64,000 nt of DNA from an uncultured Sphingorhabdus sp. (GTDB lineage Bacteria; Pseudomonadota; Alphaproteobacteria; Sphingomonadales; Sphingomonadaceae). The notes beneath the pieces were generated by a model. That model searched no databases, was not told the origin of the DNA, and was given only the letters and a program-made list of their open reading frames with translations. A program made the position numbers and the translations under genes. The stretch lies in contig CALMYW010000394.1 in NCBI GenBank assembly GCA_937873665.1, forward strand, positions 558,001 to 622,000, read 5' to 3'. Of this stretch, positions 61,931 through 64,000 are shown in pieces. Positions within the stretch are counted from its first letter, which is position 1; each line of letters begins with the position of its first letter.

Positions 61931-64000
61931 TCACAGCCCGCGCGACAATAAGGGCAATTCCCTTAGCCGAACCCCGGCAGCCGAAAACAGCGCATTTGCA
62001 ATTGCAGGCGCAACCGCGGGAACACCCAGTTCGCTGACCCCGCCGGGCTCCTCATCATTGCGAATGAATTCAACGTCGATTTCTGGAATATCCGAAAGCA
62101 GGGGTAAATCGATGTCGCGCAGGCGGCGAGCTATCGGCAAGCCATTTTCATATTCGGTTGCAGCGCCCAAAGCCTGCGCCAGACCGAAAATGATTCCGCC
62201 TTCGATCTGCTGTCGAGCCAGTTCGGGATTGATCAGCCGCCCGCAATCGACAACCGCCGAAATTCGCTCGACACGCACACCCTGCTCTCCGGTGCGAGCA
62301 GTCGCGATGACCGCGATATGGCTGCCATACATTGAATGGCATGCCAGCCCTTTACCGCTGTTTTCCGCGCCACCATCCCAACCCGCAAGGGTCGCGACGC
62401 CGGTAAGGCAACGCGCCAGTCGCGTCTGCCCCACCAGCATCTGCATGCGGTAAGAGAGTGGCTCAATGCCTGCTGCTGCTGCCAGCTCGTTGACAAAACT
62501 TTCTACGAAGAAAGCAGTGTAACTATGTGCATTGCCGCGCCAAAGGCCCGTGGGTAGCGGCAGATCAACCGGGAAATGATCAACACTCAGATTGGGGATC
62601 GCATAGGGCGGAAGCGCGCCTTCGATCGCGAGCGGATCATGCTCGTCCGCAGCGGACTTCCAAGCCTCGACCGTGCCGTCCCCTTTCAAACGACGCACCT
62701 GCTGACGCGCAAAAGAGGGAACTGCGATGCGTATCGCCATTCCCGCAATCACTCCGCCCTTGCCCAAGGCTGCCGTCATACGGGCATGCGCGGGCGGGCG
62801 GACGATATCGCGAATGAAATCCTCCGGCCGCGACCAGACAAGCTGCACTGGCCGCCCGGCATGTTTGGCAAGTATTGCCGCTTGCCCCGCGATGCGGGAA
62901 TCAAGGTTGCGGCCAAAGCTTCCCCCTGCCAGCATTTGGATAAGCGTCACATCATCGGGCGATATACCGATCGCTTCGGCCGCCGCCGTTCGGGCCGCCT
63001 CTGGTGCCTGCGTCGCCAGCCACAGGGTCAGTCGCCCGTCTTTATAGTCTGCCGTTGCACTGCGCGTTTCAATAGGTGCATGAACGGCCGGTTGGACGGC
63101 AAATTGGCTGCGATATACGCGGGTACCTGCCGCCTTTTCGAGTGCTCCATCGACCGAGCCTATGTCGACAAATCGCGATCCGGGGCCTTTGTTCAGCGTC
63201 CGCTCCATCGCCTCGTTCATCGTTGCGCTGTCTGGCCTCCTGCCTGTGGTGGCGAAGACCGGCGACATCGCATCGAGCGCCTTGTTCGCCGCCCACCAAT
63301 TGGTCGCCAGCGCCGCCACCCAGCCATCTGTGCGAACAACATCGACAAGGCCCTTAATATCCGCTGCTCCGGCGCGGTCCATTTCCTTGAGCCGCGTATC
63401 CCCTATCGGGCCAGCCCGCACCGAAGCGTAGAGCATATCAGGCAGTCGAACGTCGCCGGCAAAGTTCGCGCTGCCATCCACTTTTGCAGCAGCGTCAAGC
63501 CGGACGGCCTCCCTGCCAGACAGACTGTTAACTGGCGAGACGCGCAGCGGGATCGGACTGGGCGGGTCATAAGTCGATGCCTCTGCAACCAGTTCGGCAA
63601 AGGGTATGCGTTTCTTTTCAAAGGTGACAAAGCCATTGGATGTTTCGCAGTTTTCCCAAGCGGTATCCCACCGCTCCGCCGCCGCTTGACACAAAACCGT
63701 CCGGGCTGCCGCGCCCGCCATGCGGCAGGGGCGTTCGAACTGGCGGATTGAGGTTGACCCTGCGGTAATCATGAAGCCGCTGCGCTTGGCCCATTTTTTG
63801 CTGATTGCGTCCGAAACACCCGAATTTGCCAATACGCCGACCGACGCGGGCAAAAAGGCGGAGCTCCATTCGCGGACGAACAGGTCATTGGCGAAGTTGG
63901 GGCTCGGCAAAGCAGGCTGCACAGCCACTGTGCGCCAGTCTGCCCCCAATTCGCCCGCGACAATCTGGGCCAAGGCGGTATAGCTGCCCTGCCCCATTTC
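61931..64000 (-). CDS. molybdopterin-binding dehydrogenase subunit, 5' end outside the window
   Basis: At least 689 residues, incomplete at its N terminus. Xanthine-dehydrogenase family subunit of the isoquinoline 1-oxidoreductase beta type: GQGSYTALAQIVAGELGA near the edge, AVQPAVHAPIETRSATA, GGSFGRNLDSRIAGQAA, PTGLWRGNAHSYTAFFVESFV and a final GVSELGVPAVAPAIANAL. It hydroxylates or oxidises N-heterocycles or aldehydes using a Mo cofactor. Its small [2Fe-2S] subunit is expected just upstream. Confidence 0.9.
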   Translation of the reverse strand, partial: EMGQGSYTALAQIVAGELGADWRTVAVQPALPSPNFANDLFVREWSSAFLPASVGVLANSGVSDAISKKWAKRSGFMITAGSTSIRQFERPCRMAGAAARTVLCQAAAERWDTAWENCETSNGFVTFEKKRIPFAELVAEASTYDPPSPIPLRVSPVNSLSGREAVRLDAAAKVDGSANFAGDVRLPDMLYASVRAGPIGDTRLKEMDRAGAADIKGLVDVVRTDGWVAALATNWWAANKALDAMSPVFATTGRRPDSATMNEAMERTLNKGPGSRFVDIGSVDGALEKAAGTRVYRSQFAVQPAVHAPIETRSATADYKDGRLTLWLATQAPEAARTAAAEAIGISPDDVTLIQMLAGGSFGRNLDSRIAGQAAILAKHAGRPVQLVWSRPEDFIRDIVRPPAHARMTAALGKGGVIAGMAIRIAVPSFARQQVRRLKGDGTVEAWKSAADEHDPLAIEGALPPYAIPNLSVDHFPVDLPLPTGLWRGNAHSYTAFFVESFVNELAAAAGIEPLSYRMQMLVGQTRLARCLTGVATLAGWDGGAENSGKGLACHSMYGSHIAVIATARTGEQGVRVERISAVVDCGRLINPELARQQIEGGIIFGLAQALGAATEYENGLPIARRLRDIDLPLLSDIPEIDVEFIRNDEEPGGVSELGVPAVAPAIANALFSAAGVRLRELPLLSRGL

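Noticed and set aside
62576..63751. 391-codon open frame on the + strand
   Set aside because: Antisense to the molybdopterin subunit, Arg- and Cys-rich, with no domain.

Overview
This window looks like chromosomal sequence from an alphaproteobacterium of the order Sphingomonadales, probably a Sphingorhabdus- or Sphingopyxis-like member of the Sphingomonadaceae. That placement is an inference from moderate-high GC, the gene families present (DUF4167, DUF455, LOV-HTH, IVVTG-type secreted proteins, an HTH-like orphan near 43.5 kb) and dispersed GTCAC...GGGAATGAC palindromes. No rRNA, tRNA, CRISPR array, insertion sequence or prophage was found. Coding density is high, and the last gene runs off the right edge.

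Layout. 0-5 kb: PilZ protein, LysR regulator, a CDC48/p97-like double AAA ATPase, and two intergenic structures that look like small RNAs with intrinsic terminators. 5-14 kb: a TetR/membrane-protein divergon with two operators, a GST, a PQQ-type sugar dehydrogenase, a DUF1800/DUF1501 pair, a retropepsin-like protease, an MpaB-type oxygenase and an S12 serine hydrolase. 14-24 kb: housekeeping genes (xth, erpA, M23 peptidase, DUF455, TauE, bcp, glnE, tgt, prmC). 24-31 kb: DUF4167, three consecutive DUF4139 genes, a membrane LytTR regulator with palindromic boxes upstream, thioesterase and CBS proteins. 31-46 kb: BI-1 protein, a second DUF2236 oxygenase, secreted hypotheticals, LMW phosphatase, MFS, acyl-CoA metabolism, and AT-richer accessory genes (35.6-36.1, 40.0-41.0 and 43.8-45.5 kb). 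46-61 kb: alaC-like aminotransferase, DbpA-type helicase, PHA synthase, a paired acyl-CoA dehydrogenase operon, phasin, clpS, an HxlR-controlled SDR/DsbA-like pair, murA, a LOV-HTH photoreceptor, a ribbon-helix-helix gene overlapping phaB, and hemH. 61.9 kb to the end: an incomplete molybdopterin-binding dehydrogenase subunit.

How the genes work together. A carbon-storage and acyl-CoA theme runs from 38 to 61 kb: acyl-CoA dehydrogenases, crotonase and thioesterases for fatty or aromatic acid breakdown, then scattered PHA genes (phaC, phasin, phaB) rather than one operon. The phasin promoter has two TGCACTGCA boxes that resemble PhaR operators. Sensing is represented by PilZ, LytTR, LOV-HTH, TetR, HxlR and LysR proteins. 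The most unusual signals are the candidate small RNAs, the DUF4139 triplet with a TonB-box-like motif in one copy, the palindrome array before the LytTR gene, an SDR lacking its catalytic Tyr, an orphan DUF2282-like lipoprotein fused translationally to prmC, and a strong internal start within the phasin gene.
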